A stretch of 64,000 nucleotides of DNA from Candidatus Paraluminiphilus aquimaris (GTDB taxonomy: Bacteria; Pseudomonadota; Gammaproteobacteria; Pseudomonadales; Halieaceae). Positions within the stretch are counted from its first letter, which is position 1; each line of letters starts with the position of its first letter. The stretch covers positions 496,001-560,000 of the forward strand of contig NZ_CP036501.1 in NCBI RefSeq assembly GCF_026230195.1, written 5' to 3'. Below are positions 17,091-25,873 of this stretch, one piece after another. A model generated the notes under the pieces. The model was not told where the DNA came from. It was given only the letters and a program-made list of their open reading frames with translations, and did not search any database. The translations under genes and the position numbers were made by a program.

Positions 17091-18284
17091 TTAGCGCCTA
17101 CCCATTCCAAATTCTGCGACGTTACGTTTGATAGGCCCAGTCAAATCCAAGGTCGACAACGCAAGGCTCGCTAGACCATCCACAAAAGGCGAGGGTGAAT
17201 CGAGCATCTCAGCCAGCTGTGAAGTGGCGCCCATAGTTTGCTCGTGATCTTTCCGACTCATGTCGGTAAAAACACTAAGGCGCTCAACTGACGAGAACGG
17301 CGCGTCCTGCCCAGCTTCAGTGGCAATGACCGTTGCCAGCCGCTCCACATCTCGAAGCGATAGATTAAAGCCCTGTCCGGCAACCGGGTGAAGCGTGTGT
17401 GCAGCGTTACCAAATAGAACACAGCGGGCCCGAACGAGCTCACGCGCCGCAATTTTTCCAAGTGGCCACCCTGTTCGCCGGCCAACGCGCAAAATCTTTC
17501 CTGCTCTCCAGCCAAATTCCGCCTGCAATGCGCCAATAAAATCGTCGTCACTCAGCTTCAGTAAAGCCGCTTGCTTCACTTTGTGCGCACACCAAATGAC
17601 GTTGTAGCGCGCGCGCGATGAAGACCCGTTGGGAATAGGGAGTAAGGCCAGAGGCCCCTCAGACGTGAAGCGCTCATAAGCGACACCACAATCAGCACCG
17701 TCAGTCTCACAATTGACCGCAATCGCGAACTGCGATGGCGAGTGGCGTATCGCCCCAATTCCGATCGATTCACGCAAAGCCGACTGAGCACCATCGGCAA
17801 TAACCACGAGATCGGCGTCGATGACCTCCTCATTGTTGAGGGTCAGTTTGGGATTTTCTTGTGTGGCACAAAAATCGACCACCTCCCGGCCCTCAAGGAG
17901 CGCTACCCCTTCTGCCTCACACCGAGCCACCAACACCTGTTGTAACAACACATTTTCAACAACCCAGCCCATGGGCTCCCTTGCATCCTGAGCGTCTCGC
18001 AGCATTGCGCTGCCGAAGCGGGCAGCACGCGAGACATGGATATCCTCTATTGGCTTGGCCTCATTCGATACAGCCTCCCAAAGCATCCAATGATCAAGTA
18101 GTGCTTTAGATCCTCGGCTTATAGCGGTCGCACGGGTATCAAGCGATTCCTCTGGCGCCTCCGGCAAAGCGCGCTCGATAAGCGTTACTGACAATCGATC
18201 CCTGCAGGTTGTCGCAACAACGCAACCGAGGAGCAGACCCGCAAGACCCCCTCCAACGATCACTACGTGTGCTTTATCCGTCAT
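17091..18284 (-). CDS. ubiH: UbiH-type 2-octaprenyl-6-methoxyphenol hydroxylase
   Basis: A 397-residue FAD monooxygenase of the ubiquinone pathway. Motifs are VVIVGGGLAGLLLGCVV, LVVIADGAQSALRESIG and LFGNAAHTLHPVAGQGFNLS. The Asn instead of Asp in GNAAHTLHP is also found in E. coli UbiH and distinguishes it from the adjacent UbiI-type paralogue. The ATG overlaps the pepP stop by one base, and ubiI follows after two bases, giving the conserved ygfB-pepP-ubiH-ubiI operon. Confidence 0.9.
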   Translation of the reverse strand: MTDKAHVVIVGGGLAGLLLGCVVATTCRDRLSVTLIERALPEAPEESLDTRATAISRGSKALLDHWMLWEAVSNEAKPIEDIHVSRAARFGSAMLRDAQDAREPMGWVVENVLLQQVLVARCEAEGVALLEGREVVDFCATQENPKLTLNNEEVIDADLVVIADGAQSALRESIGIGAIRHSPSQFAIAVNCETDGADCGVAYERFTSEGPLALLPIPNGSSSRARYNVIWCAHKVKQAALLKLSDDDFIGALQAEFGWRAGKILRVGRRTGWPLGKIAARELVRARCVLFGNAAHTLHPVAGQGFNLSLRDVERLATVIATEAGQDAPFSSVERLSVFTDMSRKDHEQTMGATSQLAEMLDSPSPFVDGLASLALSTLDLTGPIKRNVAEFGMGRR

Positions 18285-19600
18285 TAAGCAGCGGCCATCA
18301 GCATTTCGATTTCATCCGCGTCTTTCGGTACGCCAGAAGTAAGGACATGGCATCCTTTTTCAGTGACAACAACGTCGTCCTCAATACGGACACCAATACC
18401 GCGCCACTTCTCATCGACGTTCATATTATCGGCAGCGACGTAGATGCCCGGCTCGATGGTTAGCACCATGCCTGGCTCAAGGGGCCGCCATTTCCCGTCA
18501 ATCCGATACTCACCCACATCATGCACATCTAGACCTAGCCAGTGCCCGGCTCTGTGCATGTAGAAATCCGTATAAGCGCCATCCTTTATTAGCGCATCAA
18601 CATCGCCCGACAATAACCCCAGCTCTACAAGCCCCTCTGTGATGACTTTGACTGTCACGTCGTGAGGATGATTCCATTTTTTTCCGGGCTTGGTTGCCGC
18701 TATGGCCGCGAGTTGCGACTTTAAAACGACGTCATAAATTGCTCGCTGCTCTTTGGTAAAACGCCCGCCTACCGGAAAAGTACGCGTGATATCAGCCGCA
18801 TAGCCCTCGTACTCACAGCCAGCGTCTATCAGAACCAGATCACCCGCGGACATTTTGCAATTATTTTCCGTGTAATGAAGGCAGCAAGCGTTCTTCCCGC
18901 TTCCAACAATTGAGTTATAAGCCGGAAACCGCGCCCCATGTTCTGCGAAGGTATGTTGAATAGCCGACTCTAGGTGGTACTCGTAACGTCCGGGGGTGGA
19001 TTCGCGCATTGCGCGGCTATGGGCTTCGGAACTAATGTCTGCCGCACGCTGCATCACGCGTATTTCTGCGTCTGACTTAATCAGCCTATGCTCGTGGAGT
19101 AGGAAAGACAGATCTGAGATATCACCAGGCGGCTTTGCACCGGTTCGGACCTTGGCTCGGATACTGTTGACCCAACCCAGTACTTGTCGATCGAACGCAT
19201 CATCATGCCCCATTGAGAAGTAGATTGTGGAGCGCCCCTCGATCAAACCCGGGACGATGTCATCAACGTCGCTAATCGGGAAGGCGTCATTCATGCCGAG
19301 GTTTTTCACTACGCCCTCTGGGCCCTGACGATAGCCGTCCCACAGCTCGCGCTCGGGGTCCCTGTCTCGACAGAACATGATTACCTGGCCCTGCCGACGG
19401 CCGGGTATAAGAACCAAAATGCCATCGGGTTCTTGAAAGCCCGTTAGATAAAAGAAATCGCTGTTCTGACGAAACGGATATTCCGTATCTCTGCTGCGGG
19501 TGACTTCTCGCGCTGCAGGGATAATGGCCACACTATTAGGCGCCATTTCAGACATCAGTCGCTTTCGCCGTGCTGCAAACTCAGACTTACTAATCTTCAC
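18284..19600 (-). CDS. pepP: Xaa-Pro aminopeptidase P
   Basis: A 438-residue metallopeptidase that removes N-terminal residues preceding proline. It has the pita-bread fold ligands: Asp in LVLIDAGCEYEGYAADITRTFP (two Asp), His in HRAGHWLGLDVHDVG, Glu in LTIEPGIYV and Glu in GVRIEDDVVV, so two metal ions can bind. The N-terminal AMP_N domain includes YLTGFQEPDGILVL. It overlaps ygfB by four bases (ATGA) and ubiH by one base, so it is translationally coupled inside the operon. The length matches E. coli PepP. Confidence 0.96.
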   Translation of the reverse strand: MKISKSEFAARRKRLMSEMAPNSVAIIPAAREVTRSRDTEYPFRQNSDFFYLTGFQEPDGILVLIPGRRQGQVIMFCRDRDPERELWDGYRQGPEGVVKNLGMNDAFPISDVDDIVPGLIEGRSTIYFSMGHDDAFDRQVLGWVNSIRAKVRTGAKPPGDISDLSFLLHEHRLIKSDAEIRVMQRAADISSEAHSRAMRESTPGRYEYHLESAIQHTFAEHGARFPAYNSIVGSGKNACCLHYTENNCKMSAGDLVLIDAGCEYEGYAADITRTFPVGGRFTKEQRAIYDVVLKSQLAAIAATKPGKKWNHPHDVTVKVITEGLVELGLLSGDVDALIKDGAYTDFYMHRAGHWLGLDVHDVGEYRIDGKWRPLEPGMVLTIEPGIYVAADNMNVDEKWRGIGVRIEDDVVVTEKGCHVLTSGVPKDADEIEMLMAAA

Positions 19601-20181
19601 GCTTCTAACTCCTTTGAATTCATGGCGTCTTGCACAAGACTGATCGCGGCGAGTCGCGCGTAGTCTACCAACTCCTCAAGCTGACGCTCTGCGTCTTCAG
19701 ACTCCGCTTGGTCGGTATCGACCTGTGCTATCGCCGCAAAGTCTTTCAATACCTCTGCCACCTCGGGCTGAATCGTAGCCCCTATCGCCTTTCTTGCGGT
19801 CATGCCCTCGGTAAAACCAGAGATAAATCCAGTGACCCAATTAGAAAATGATCGCAACCGCTGTTCTATTGGGTCATCGTCATCGGGCATCACCATGCGA
19901 AACGCGTAATCGGTATCCACGATAGCCGACAACGTCGCCAGATTGAGCCTTGAGACCATCTCGACCAATTCACCCTGCAACTGCACGCCGGCCGCCTTCT
20001 CCACCGAAACCAGCGTTTGCTCTAAATGATGTTTATCGTCGGGACTAAAGCCCGCCCCCATCAATCCGACGAGCACACCGTGCAATTCAGAGGGGTTAAG
20101 CGTCAATCCCGCATTGAAAAGCAGGTCTGCAACTTCATCCCACTCCGGCATTTCCTCAAACGCACCCAATAAATCCAGCAT
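19597..20181 (-). CDS. ygfB: YgfB/YecA family protein (UPF0149)
   Basis: A 194-residue helical protein of the UPF0149 family. The segments LTLNPSELHGVLVGLMGAG, FSNWVTGFISGFTEGM and EDAERQLEELVDYARLAAI are diagnostic. It is the first gene of the ubiH operon and diverges from the zapA operon, the same position as in E. coli. In Pseudomonas the homologue has been linked to regulation of a beta-lactam resistance gene; that role is not inferable here. The C-terminus has no zinc-binding SEC-C motif, unlike YecA. Confidence 0.92.
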   Translation of the reverse strand: MLDLLGAFEEMPEWDEVADLLFNAGLTLNPSELHGVLVGLMGAGFSPDDKHHLEQTLVSVEKAAGVQLQGELVEMVSRLNLATLSAIVDTDYAFRMVMPDDDDPIEQRLRSFSNWVTGFISGFTEGMTARKAIGATIQPEVAEVLKDFAAIAQVDTDQAESEDAERQLEELVDYARLAAISLVQDAMNSKELEA

Positions 20182-20234
20182 GATATTTTTACTCTCGAGA
20201 GACCCTCAATGTGAGGGCGACATTTTGCATGAGA

Positions 20235-20263
20235 TTGACCCGTTTGGGTCGCTTACCTATAGT
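20235..20263 (+). promoter_or_regulatory. Sigma-70 promoter of the zapA operon
   Basis: TTGACC at 20235-20240 and TATAGT at 20258-20263 are separated by 17 bp, one of the best matches to consensus in the window. Transcription would start near 20270. This rules out the upstream in-frame ATG at 20211 as start of the next gene. Confidence 0.75.
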
Positions 20264-20294
20264 GAAGCCCAATAGCGCAGAGGGTGCAATCGAA

Positions 20295-20504
20295 GTGTCA
20301 GAGAAGCTTGTAAAATCGCTCGAAACTAAGGTCGACAACCTTATTGATTTGAGCACAGAGCTCAAGCTAGAGAATCAGGCGCTAAAAAAACGACTGTCCG
20401 ACCTGCAACATGACAAGCGAGATCTTCTCGAGCGGCACAGGCAAGCGGGCGATTTAATTGATCAGTCGATTAACCGATTAAAGACTTTAGAGAATAATTC
20501 GTAA
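20295..20504 (+). CDS. ZapB-like coiled-coil protein (TIGR02449 type)
   Basis: A 69-residue coiled-coil protein starting at GTG 20295 (VSEKLVKSLETKVDNL, then LSTELKLENQALKKRL and LLERHRQAGDLIDQSI). It has heptads throughout and no membrane segment. It immediately precedes zapA, with the stop and the zapA ATG overlapping (TAATG). In many gammaproteobacteria such a small coiled coil precedes zapA and is compared with the division factor ZapB; a role in cell division is inferred from this position. The start is chosen because it lies about 25 bases downstream of the predicted transcription start. Confidence 0.8.
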   Translation: MSEKLVKSLETKVDNLIDLSTELKLENQALKKRLSDLQHDKRDLLERHRQAGDLIDQSINRLKTLENNS

Positions 20505-20812
20505 TGCGCCAGCATACCGTTAGCATCGATATCCTCGACAAAAGCTACCAAGTTGCCTGTGAGCCGGAGCAAGAGGCCGAACTCAAACAAGCCGCCAACG
20601 ATCTTGACGACCAAATGCGCGCTATCCGCTCTACGGGTAAAGTCATTGGTCTGGAGCGCGTGGCCATCATGGCAGCACTGAATCTGAGTCATCAGGTGCT
20701 CGTAATGAAGTCTGGCGGGCAACCCGAAGACCCCTTGGAAGAACAGCTAAAAACCATCACTAGCCGAATTGATGAAGCGCTTTTTCAGTTGAGACAATTC
20801 GAAATTTCTTAA
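20504..20812 (+). CDS. zapA: Cell division protein ZapA
   Basis: A 102-residue protein that crosslinks FtsZ filaments at the division ring. The N-terminal half (TVSIDILDKSYQVACEPEQE) forms the globular head and is followed by EAELKQAANDLDDQMRAIR, VIGLERVAIMAALNLSHQ and a C-terminal coiled coil (LEEQLKTITSRIDEALFQL). The length is normal. It is translationally coupled to the coiled-coil gene and followed by 6S RNA and ygfA, an order conserved across gammaproteobacteria. Confidence 0.95.
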   Translation: MRQHTVSIDILDKSYQVACEPEQEAELKQAANDLDDQMRAIRSTGKVIGLERVAIMAALNLSHQVLVMKSGGQPEDPLEEQLKTITSRIDEALFQLRQFEIS

Positions 20813-20842
20813 TTCCGTCATCTCGCATCGGCTATACTTACC

Positions 20843-21024
20843 TGTGACCTGGTGTATTTGCTAGACCGTCAGTCCTCGAGCCGATAATGCACCACCCGGA
20901 GATTTCCACTTCTGGCTGTTGTGCAAGCCCGGCGCGACCGGGACGCCTGATGCCGAATGGGGATCACCACCTTGAACCGCTACGGTTCAAGGGCGACACC
21001 GTCGGCGGTACTCTGGGTCACACC
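20843..21024 (+). ncRNA. ssrS: 6S RNA
   Basis: The roughly 182-base region between zapA and ygfA fits 6S RNA in place, size and structure. The ends pair (TGTGACC at 20843-20849 with GGTCACA at 21016-21022). The conserved hairpin CCTTGAACCG/CGGTTCAAGG is at 20970-20992, and the segment GAGCCGATAATGCA near the 5' side is a family hallmark. A -10-like TATACT lies just upstream at 20833-20838. 6S RNA mimics an open promoter and inhibits RNA polymerase with the housekeeping sigma factor in stationary phase. Exact ends are estimates. Confidence 0.9.
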
Positions 21025-21046
21025 TAATTCCTAATCGGCTCACGCT

Positions 21047-21607
21047 ATGTCATCAGTGAAGGATAACCTGCGCCGAGCAGCGCTTGAGCGTCGCGCGGCT
21101 CTTACACAAGCGGAGCAGGCGCAAAAGAGCGAAATGGCGGTGGCACACCTGCTAGAGATGCCCGTTTTTCAGGAATCAGAAATAGTCGCGATCTATCTTC
21201 CTCTTAAAAATGAACTCTCGCTTACTCGCCTTTTAAAGACGGCCTTTGATCGCCCATATAGATTTGTAGCCCCAAGAACATTGCCCGACGCCCAGATGCG
21301 CTTTCATGACGTCACGTGTGACAGTATTTTAGAGCGGGGCTTTGGCAAGATCGAGCAACCGCTGGAGACCGAGCCGCAGGTGAAGCTGAGCGATATCGAC
21401 TTATTTTTAGTGCCTTTAGCTGCCTGTGATCTCCGTGGAAATCGTCTCGGCTTTGGCGGTGGTTTTTACGATCGCGCTCTGGTGCATCAGAGGGGCTTCA
21501 AGCTGGGAGTTGGCTACTCAGTGCAACGGGTTACAAAAATTGAAACCGAGCCCCACGATGTCAGACTTGACGGTTTCATCAGCGAAGACGGCATCGCGTA
21601 CTTCTAA
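21047..21607 (+). CDS. ygfA: 5-formyltetrahydrofolate cyclo-ligase
   Basis: A 186-residue ATP-dependent enzyme that converts 5-formyl-tetrahydrofolate to methenyl-tetrahydrofolate. The diagnostic NRLGFGGGFYDRAL motif binds phosphate. IYLPLKNELSL and LVPLAACDLRGNRLG are typical. The gene follows 6S RNA directly, as in E. coli, where they share a transcript. The start is ATG at 21047. Confidence 0.94.
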   Translation: MSSVKDNLRRAALERRAALTQAEQAQKSEMAVAHLLEMPVFQESEIVAIYLPLKNELSLTRLLKTAFDRPYRFVAPRTLPDAQMRFHDVTCDSILERGFGKIEQPLETEPQVKLSDIDLFLVPLAACDLRGNRLGFGGGFYDRALVHQRGFKLGVGYSVQRVTKIETEPHDVRLDGFISEDGIAYF

Positions 21608-21902
21608 CGACCGATGTGACGGGTTCCCACTGGGTCAGTGCGCTTGCGCTCTGACTTATTGGGACGATGCTTGGGCGGCACGGCCCTCGACCATTGATGT
21701 ATTACTTTGTGCCGTTATGGCACTCGCAGCAATGAGTAGCGCTAGACCCAAAGTCAGGGCGCTAAACAAGCCCGGTTTTCGCTTCCCCACGGTTTCCCCA
21801 TCTTTTCGAACGTTGGTTCTTGTTTCGTTTTTGTTCTGAGTAACAGGGCCCAGTCCCCATCAGCTGATGATCATAATGGTAATTTGTCACATTTCAAGTG
21901 CG
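21608..21902. other. Intergenic region between ygfA and ilvA
   Basis: A 295-bp gap between convergent genes. It holds a possible 44-residue minus-strand gene, listed separately. It also holds a perfect 12-bp palindrome (CATCAGCTGATG, 21858-21869) next to an overlapping ATGATCAT palindrome. I see no U-tract terminator for either neighbour, so the transcripts may run into each other. Confidence 0.35.
21656..21790 (-). CDS. Possible small membrane protein, 44 residues
   Basis: A short frame starting with GTG at 21790 (VGKRKPGLFSALTLGLALLI) has a basic N-terminus, one hydrophobic helix and a polar tail ending in AAQASSQ. A GGGG run lies five bases before the GTG. This is the layout of a small single-pass membrane protein or a signal-peptide-like microprotein. 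The gene lies about 110 bases downstream of ilvA on the same strand. No family is recognised, and chance cannot be excluded at this length. Confidence 0.35.
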   Translation of the reverse strand: MGKRKPGLFSALTLGLALLIAASAITAQSNTSMVEGRAAQASSQ

Positions 21903-23420
21903 CTATTGAAGGTAGGCGCGATACGCGGGGTTGTCCGACTCCTCCCAATAACGAAAGCCGACCCTATCGAGCGTTTCGAGCAGCGCGGCCGAGTAGGCGG
22001 CACTTCCGGTAAAACCCACCAGGATCCGTCCATAAGCGGCTCCATGATTACGGTAATGGAACATCGAAATATTAAAACCGTCACCCAAGGCATCGAGGAA
22101 CTTCATCAATGCACCGGGACGTTCAGGAAACTCGACGCGGAAAACGCGTTCGTCTGATCCAGAGCCGGGCTGCGAGCCACCGATCATGTACCTTACATGG
22201 AGTTTGGCCATTTCATTGTCCGTCAAATCAAGGGCTTGGTAACCGCTCTGGGACAACTTTTGAGTCAACTCCGCAACATCATTACTCGAAGGCGTTACCG
22301 TTAATCCAACAAATACATTGGCAGAACTATTGTCTGTACCCCGATAGTTGAACTCTGTGATATTGCGCTTACCTATCGCGCCACAAAACGCGCGAAACGC
22401 ACCGGGCATTTCGGGAATCTTGACGCTCAAAATAGCCTCGCGCCGCTCACCGAGGTCTGTCCGCTCAGAGATATATCGCAGCCTATCGAAATTCGTATTA
22501 GCGCCGCTCAAAACAGCGATCACGGATTTGCCTTGCAGCTTATTTTCACTCAGGTAGGACTTCATGCCTGCTATGGCAAGCGCGCCGGCCGGCTCTGCAA
22601 TGGCGCGTGTATCATCGAAAATATCTTTGACCGCAGCGCACATCTCATCGGTCGTAGCCGTAATAATCTCATCCACATACTGGCTAATGACACGGTGAGT
22701 TTCTTCACCAACACGCGCAACCGCGCAACCATCGGCGAAGAGGCCCACCTCATCAAGGGTCACCCGACTACCGTTCTTTCGTGCTGCAAGCGCACAGGCC
22801 GCGTCTGCGGGCTCAACGCCTATGACTTTGACGTCTGGCCAAACGTGCTTGAGGTATACCGCCATACCCGACAGCAAGCCACCACCACCGCAGGGGATGA
22901 AAACATAGTCGGCGGGCGCCACCGCTTGTCGCGCGACCTCAACACCCACTGTTCCTTGACCCGCGATTACACAAGGGTCATCGAAAGGGTGAAGGTAAGT
23001 AGCGCCGCGCTTCTCCACAAGGGTATTCGCGTATTCCGAGGCCTGATCAAAAGCATCCCCCTGCAGGACAACATTGGCCCCTCTTCGACGGACTGCATCG
23101 ACCTTAATAGATGGGGTTGTGACCGGCATCACAATGGTTGCGTCAACACCTAGCTTTTGAGCCGCTAAGGCCACACCTTGCGCGTGATTGCCTGCAGATG
23201 CTGCAACGACACCCCTCGCGCGCTGCTCATCTGACAGCGATGCCATCTTGTTGTACGCACCGCGGCACTTAAAGCTAAAAATAGGCTGAAGATCTTCACG
23301 TTTAAAATAAACGTCACACTGCACCCGCTCGGACAGTGACGGCGCCTGAGTGAGCGGCGTCTCCTGCGCGACCTCGTAAACGTCAGCGCTCAGAATTTTG
23401 TCGATGTAAGGATCTGTCAT
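21903..23420 (-). CDS. ilvA: Threonine ammonia-lyase, biosynthetic
   Basis: A 505-residue PLP enzyme that deaminates threonine to 2-oxobutanoate, the first step of isoleucine synthesis. The PLP lysine is in FSFKCRGAYNKM, and the phosphate loop is FIPCGGGGLLSGMAV. Two ACT-like regulatory domains follow (VKIPEMPGAFRAFCGAIG and VEFPERPGALMKFLDALG), which bind isoleucine as feedback inhibitor; this long form is biosynthetic, not catabolic. The start is ATG at 23420; an in-frame TTG at 23432 is less likely. No attenuator leader is evident. Confidence 0.96.
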   Translation of the reverse strand: MTDPYIDKILSADVYEVAQETPLTQAPSLSERVQCDVYFKREDLQPIFSFKCRGAYNKMASLSDEQRARGVVAASAGNHAQGVALAAQKLGVDATIVMPVTTPSIKVDAVRRRGANVVLQGDAFDQASEYANTLVEKRGATYLHPFDDPCVIAGQGTVGVEVARQAVAPADYVFIPCGGGGLLSGMAVYLKHVWPDVKVIGVEPADAACALAARKNGSRVTLDEVGLFADGCAVARVGEETHRVISQYVDEIITATTDEMCAAVKDIFDDTRAIAEPAGALAIAGMKSYLSENKLQGKSVIAVLSGANTNFDRLRYISERTDLGERREAILSVKIPEMPGAFRAFCGAIGKRNITEFNYRGTDNSSANVFVGLTVTPSSNDVAELTQKLSQSGYQALDLTDNEMAKLHVRYMIGGSQPGSGSDERVFRVEFPERPGALMKFLDALGDGFNISMFHYRNHGAAYGRILVGFTGSAAYSAALLETLDRVGFRYWEESDNPAYRAYLQ

Positions 23421-23603
23421 GGTTCTGCGCAAACAAAAAACCGTGAGTCTACGTGATTGCGCAAGCCTTCGCCGCTATTTGTCGAGCGCTGTGCGCCAAA
23501 GCGGCCTTTAAAACCGTCTACCTGTGCCGGCTTGAGGTCGCCGAACACTTGAACTCACCGCTTGATACCGCCCTGCCGAATACGCAGGGCCCAAAAGCAA
23601 TAA

Positions 23604-24653
23604 TCAGAGCGTTCCCTCGCTGTAACGCGCCTGCATTTGTGAGAGTGAAAGCGGCGTTATATTCGATGCATGACCCGCACAACCGAATGCCTCAAACCGA
23701 GCACTACAAATATCACGCATTGCCACGAGGCTCTCTTTAAAGTACTTGCGTGGATCAAATTCAGCAGGGTTTTCGGCCAAAAAGCGACGGATAGCGCCTG
23801 TTGATGCCAATCGCAAATCAGTATCAATATTGACTTTCCTTACACCGTGCTTAATGCCCTCGACAACTTGCTCAACAGGTACACCGTAAGTCTCAGGGAT
23901 AGAGCCACCAAACTCATTAATGACACTCAACCACTCCTGTGGCACCGCAGAAGACCCATGCATAACCAGGTGCGTGTTGGGTATGTTCGCGTGAATTGCC
24001 TTGATTCGGTCAATCGCTAAGATGTCCCCCGTTGGCGGCCGCGTAAACTTGTAGGCGCCGTGACTGGTACCGCAGGCAATCGCAAGCGCGTCGACCTGCG
24101 TGTCGGCGACGAACTGTTTCGCTTCGTCAGGGTCTGTCAGCATCTGATCGTGGGTAAGTTTTCCTGCCGCACCAACACCGTCTTCCTCTCCAGCCTCGCC
24201 GGTTTCAAGAGAGCCTAAACAGCCCAGTTCTCCCTCGACGGAGACACCACACGCATGGGACATTTCGACAACTTGACGGGTCACGCCGGCGTTGTAGTCG
24301 TAATCCATCGGGGTTTTCCCGTCGGTTCCCAAAGAGCCGTCCATCATGACCGACGTAAACCCCAATTGAATTGACTGCTGACACACGGCAGCCGAGGTGC
24401 CGTGATCTTGGTGGACAACGATCGGTATATGGGGAAACTCTGTCGCAGCGGCATCCATCAGAGCCCTTAAAAAAGGCGCCCCCGCATATTTTCTTGCCCC
24501 CGCACTGGCCTGCATGATCACCGGTGAATCACACCGGTCTGCGGCCTCCATGATGGCGCGAGTTTGCTCCAAGTTATTCACATTGAACGCCGGGATACCA
24601 AACTGATGCTCCGCCGCGTAATCAAGTAACTGCCGCATGCTAATAAGAGCCAT
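23604..24653 (-). CDS. fba: Fructose-bisphosphate aldolase, class II
   Basis: A zinc-dependent aldolase of 349 residues that cleaves or forms fructose-1,6-bisphosphate in glycolysis and gluconeogenesis. The metal and catalytic segment is IVVHQDHGT, followed by [22 protein letters not shown] and, at the C-terminal side, [18 protein letters not shown]. It is a class IIB (CbbA/Fba) enzyme. It ends the tkt-epd-pgk-fba operon and lies 38 bp after pgk. A 7-bp hairpin at 23570-23590 beyond its end has no U tract. Confidence 0.96.
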   Translation of the reverse strand: MALISMRQLLDYAAEHQFGIPAFNVNNLEQTRAIMEAADRCDSPVIMQASAGARKYAGAPFLRALMDAAATEFPHIPIVVHQDHGTSAAVCQQSIQLGFTSVMMDGSLGTDGKTPMDYDYNAGVTRQVVEMSHACGVSVEGELGCLGSLETGEAGEEDGVGAAGKLTHDQMLTDPDEAKQFVADTQVDALAIACGTSHGAYKFTRPPTGDILAIDRIKAIHANIPNTHLVMHGSSAVPQEWLSVINEFGGSIPETYGVPVEQVVEGIKHGVRKVNIDTDLRLASTGAIRRFLAENPAEFDPRKYFKESLVAMRDICSARFEAFGCAGHASNITPLSLSQMQARYSEGTL

Positions 24654-24691
24654 AACTGCCTCCTCCTAGGGTCATATCCTTAAATACGGAA

Positions 24692-25846
24692 TTAACTGTC
24701 TGTTTGGTCTTCAAGTATTTCAACAGCCGGCAAAGTCTTCCCCTCAACAAACTCTAAAAAAGCGCCGCCACCGGTAGATATGTAAGACACCTGATCTGCG
24801 ATCTCAAATTGATCTATCGCCGCCAGTGTGTCACCGCCGCCAGCCACAGAGAATGCCTTGCTCTGTGCCACAGCATTGGACAGGGCTCGCGTACCGCCTG
24901 AAAACGCATCAAACTCGAAGACACCAACAGGGCCGTTCCACAAAATCGTGCCCGCGGCCAACAGCACCTCCGCCATGCGGGCCTGCGACAGCGGCCCCAC
25001 ATCTAAAATCATGTCGTCATCAGCCACATCAGCGGCAAGCTTCACAGTCGCCTCAGCAGACTCGGAAAACGCTTTGGCCACAACAACGTCGATTGGCAGG
25101 GGAATCTGAGTCTTGCTCATTAGCGCCTTCGCCGTGGGAATAAGCTCTACCTCACACAGCGACTTACCCACTGGGTAACCGGCCGCCGCCAGAAAGGTAT
25201 TGGCGATGCCACCGCCCACAACGAGCTGATTGCAGGTCTGAGAGAGCTGCTCCAGCACGGCCAATTTTGTTGACACCTTTGACCCTCCAACAACAGCCAC
25301 CATGGGAGTCGCCGGGGCGCTCAATGCTCTCGACAAAGCGTCCAGTTCGCCAGCGAGTAGTGGCCCAGCACAGGACTGAGGTGCAAATTTAGCCACACCG
25401 TGTGTAGACGCTTGCGCACGATGCGCCGTACCGAACGCATCCATAACGAACACATCACACAGCGCCGCATATTGACGTGCCAGCGCATCGGCATTCACCT
25501 TTTCGCCCTCGTTAAAACGGACGTTTTCGAGTAGCCACACCTCGCCAGGTTGCGGCGCGTCAGACGGCCAATCTGACTTGAAAGCGACAGGCATGCCCAT
25601 CAACGCTGACAGTGCCTCAGCAACTGGGGCCATCGAATACTGTGGATCAAACTCACCCTCGCTGGGTCGACCCAAATGCGACATCAGTATGACCCGCGCT
25701 TGCGCATTAACAGCCGCTTGGATTGATGGCACAGCCGCACGCAACCGCGCATCATTCGCCACACGACCATCTCTAATCGGCACATTAAGATCCTCTCGGA
25801 TCAAAACTCGCTTATTAGAGAGCGATAGCTGATTCATGGTCCGCAT
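24692..25846 (-). CDS. pgk: Phosphoglycerate kinase
   Basis: Transfers phosphate between 1,3-bisphosphoglycerate and ADP. The 384-residue two-domain protein has [41 protein letters not shown] and the nucleotide-site [10 protein letters not shown] near the C-terminus. The start is ATG at 25846, six bases after GGAG; a TTG at 25858 would overlap this site. It lies 27 bp after epd, in the conserved epd-pgk-fba order. Confidence 0.96.
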   Translation of the reverse strand: MRTMNQLSLSNKRVLIREDLNVPIRDGRVANDARLRAAVPSIQAAVNAQARVILMSHLGRPSEGEFDPQYSMAPVAEALSALMGMPVAFKSDWPSDAPQPGEVWLLENVRFNEGEKVNADALARQYAALCDVFVMDAFGTAHRAQASTHGVAKFAPQSCAGPLLAGELDALSRALSAPATPMVAVVGGSKVSTKLAVLEQLSQTCNQLVVGGGIANTFLAAAGYPVGKSLCEVELIPTAKALMSKTQIPLPIDVVVAKAFSESAEATVKLAADVADDDMILDVGPLSQARMAEVLLAAGTILWNGPVGVFEFDAFSGGTRALSNAVAQSKAFSVAGGGDTLAAIDQFEIADQVSYISTGGGAFLEFVEGKTLPAVEILEDQTDS

Positions 25847-25873
25847 AAAAAACTCCAAAACTGTTTGTAGACG

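Noticed and set aside
21426-21839. Plus-strand frame overlapping the ygfA end
   Set aside because: It runs out of frame through ygfA, ends in the intergenic region and has no family resemblance.
22533-23153. 206-codon plus-strand open frame opposite ilvA
   Set aside because: It is fully antisense to conserved ilvA and shows no recognisable family or ribosome binding site.
23570-23590. Hairpin GCCCTGC/GCAGGGC after fba as terminator
   Set aside because: The stem is good but no U tract follows on either strand, so rho-independent termination is not supported.
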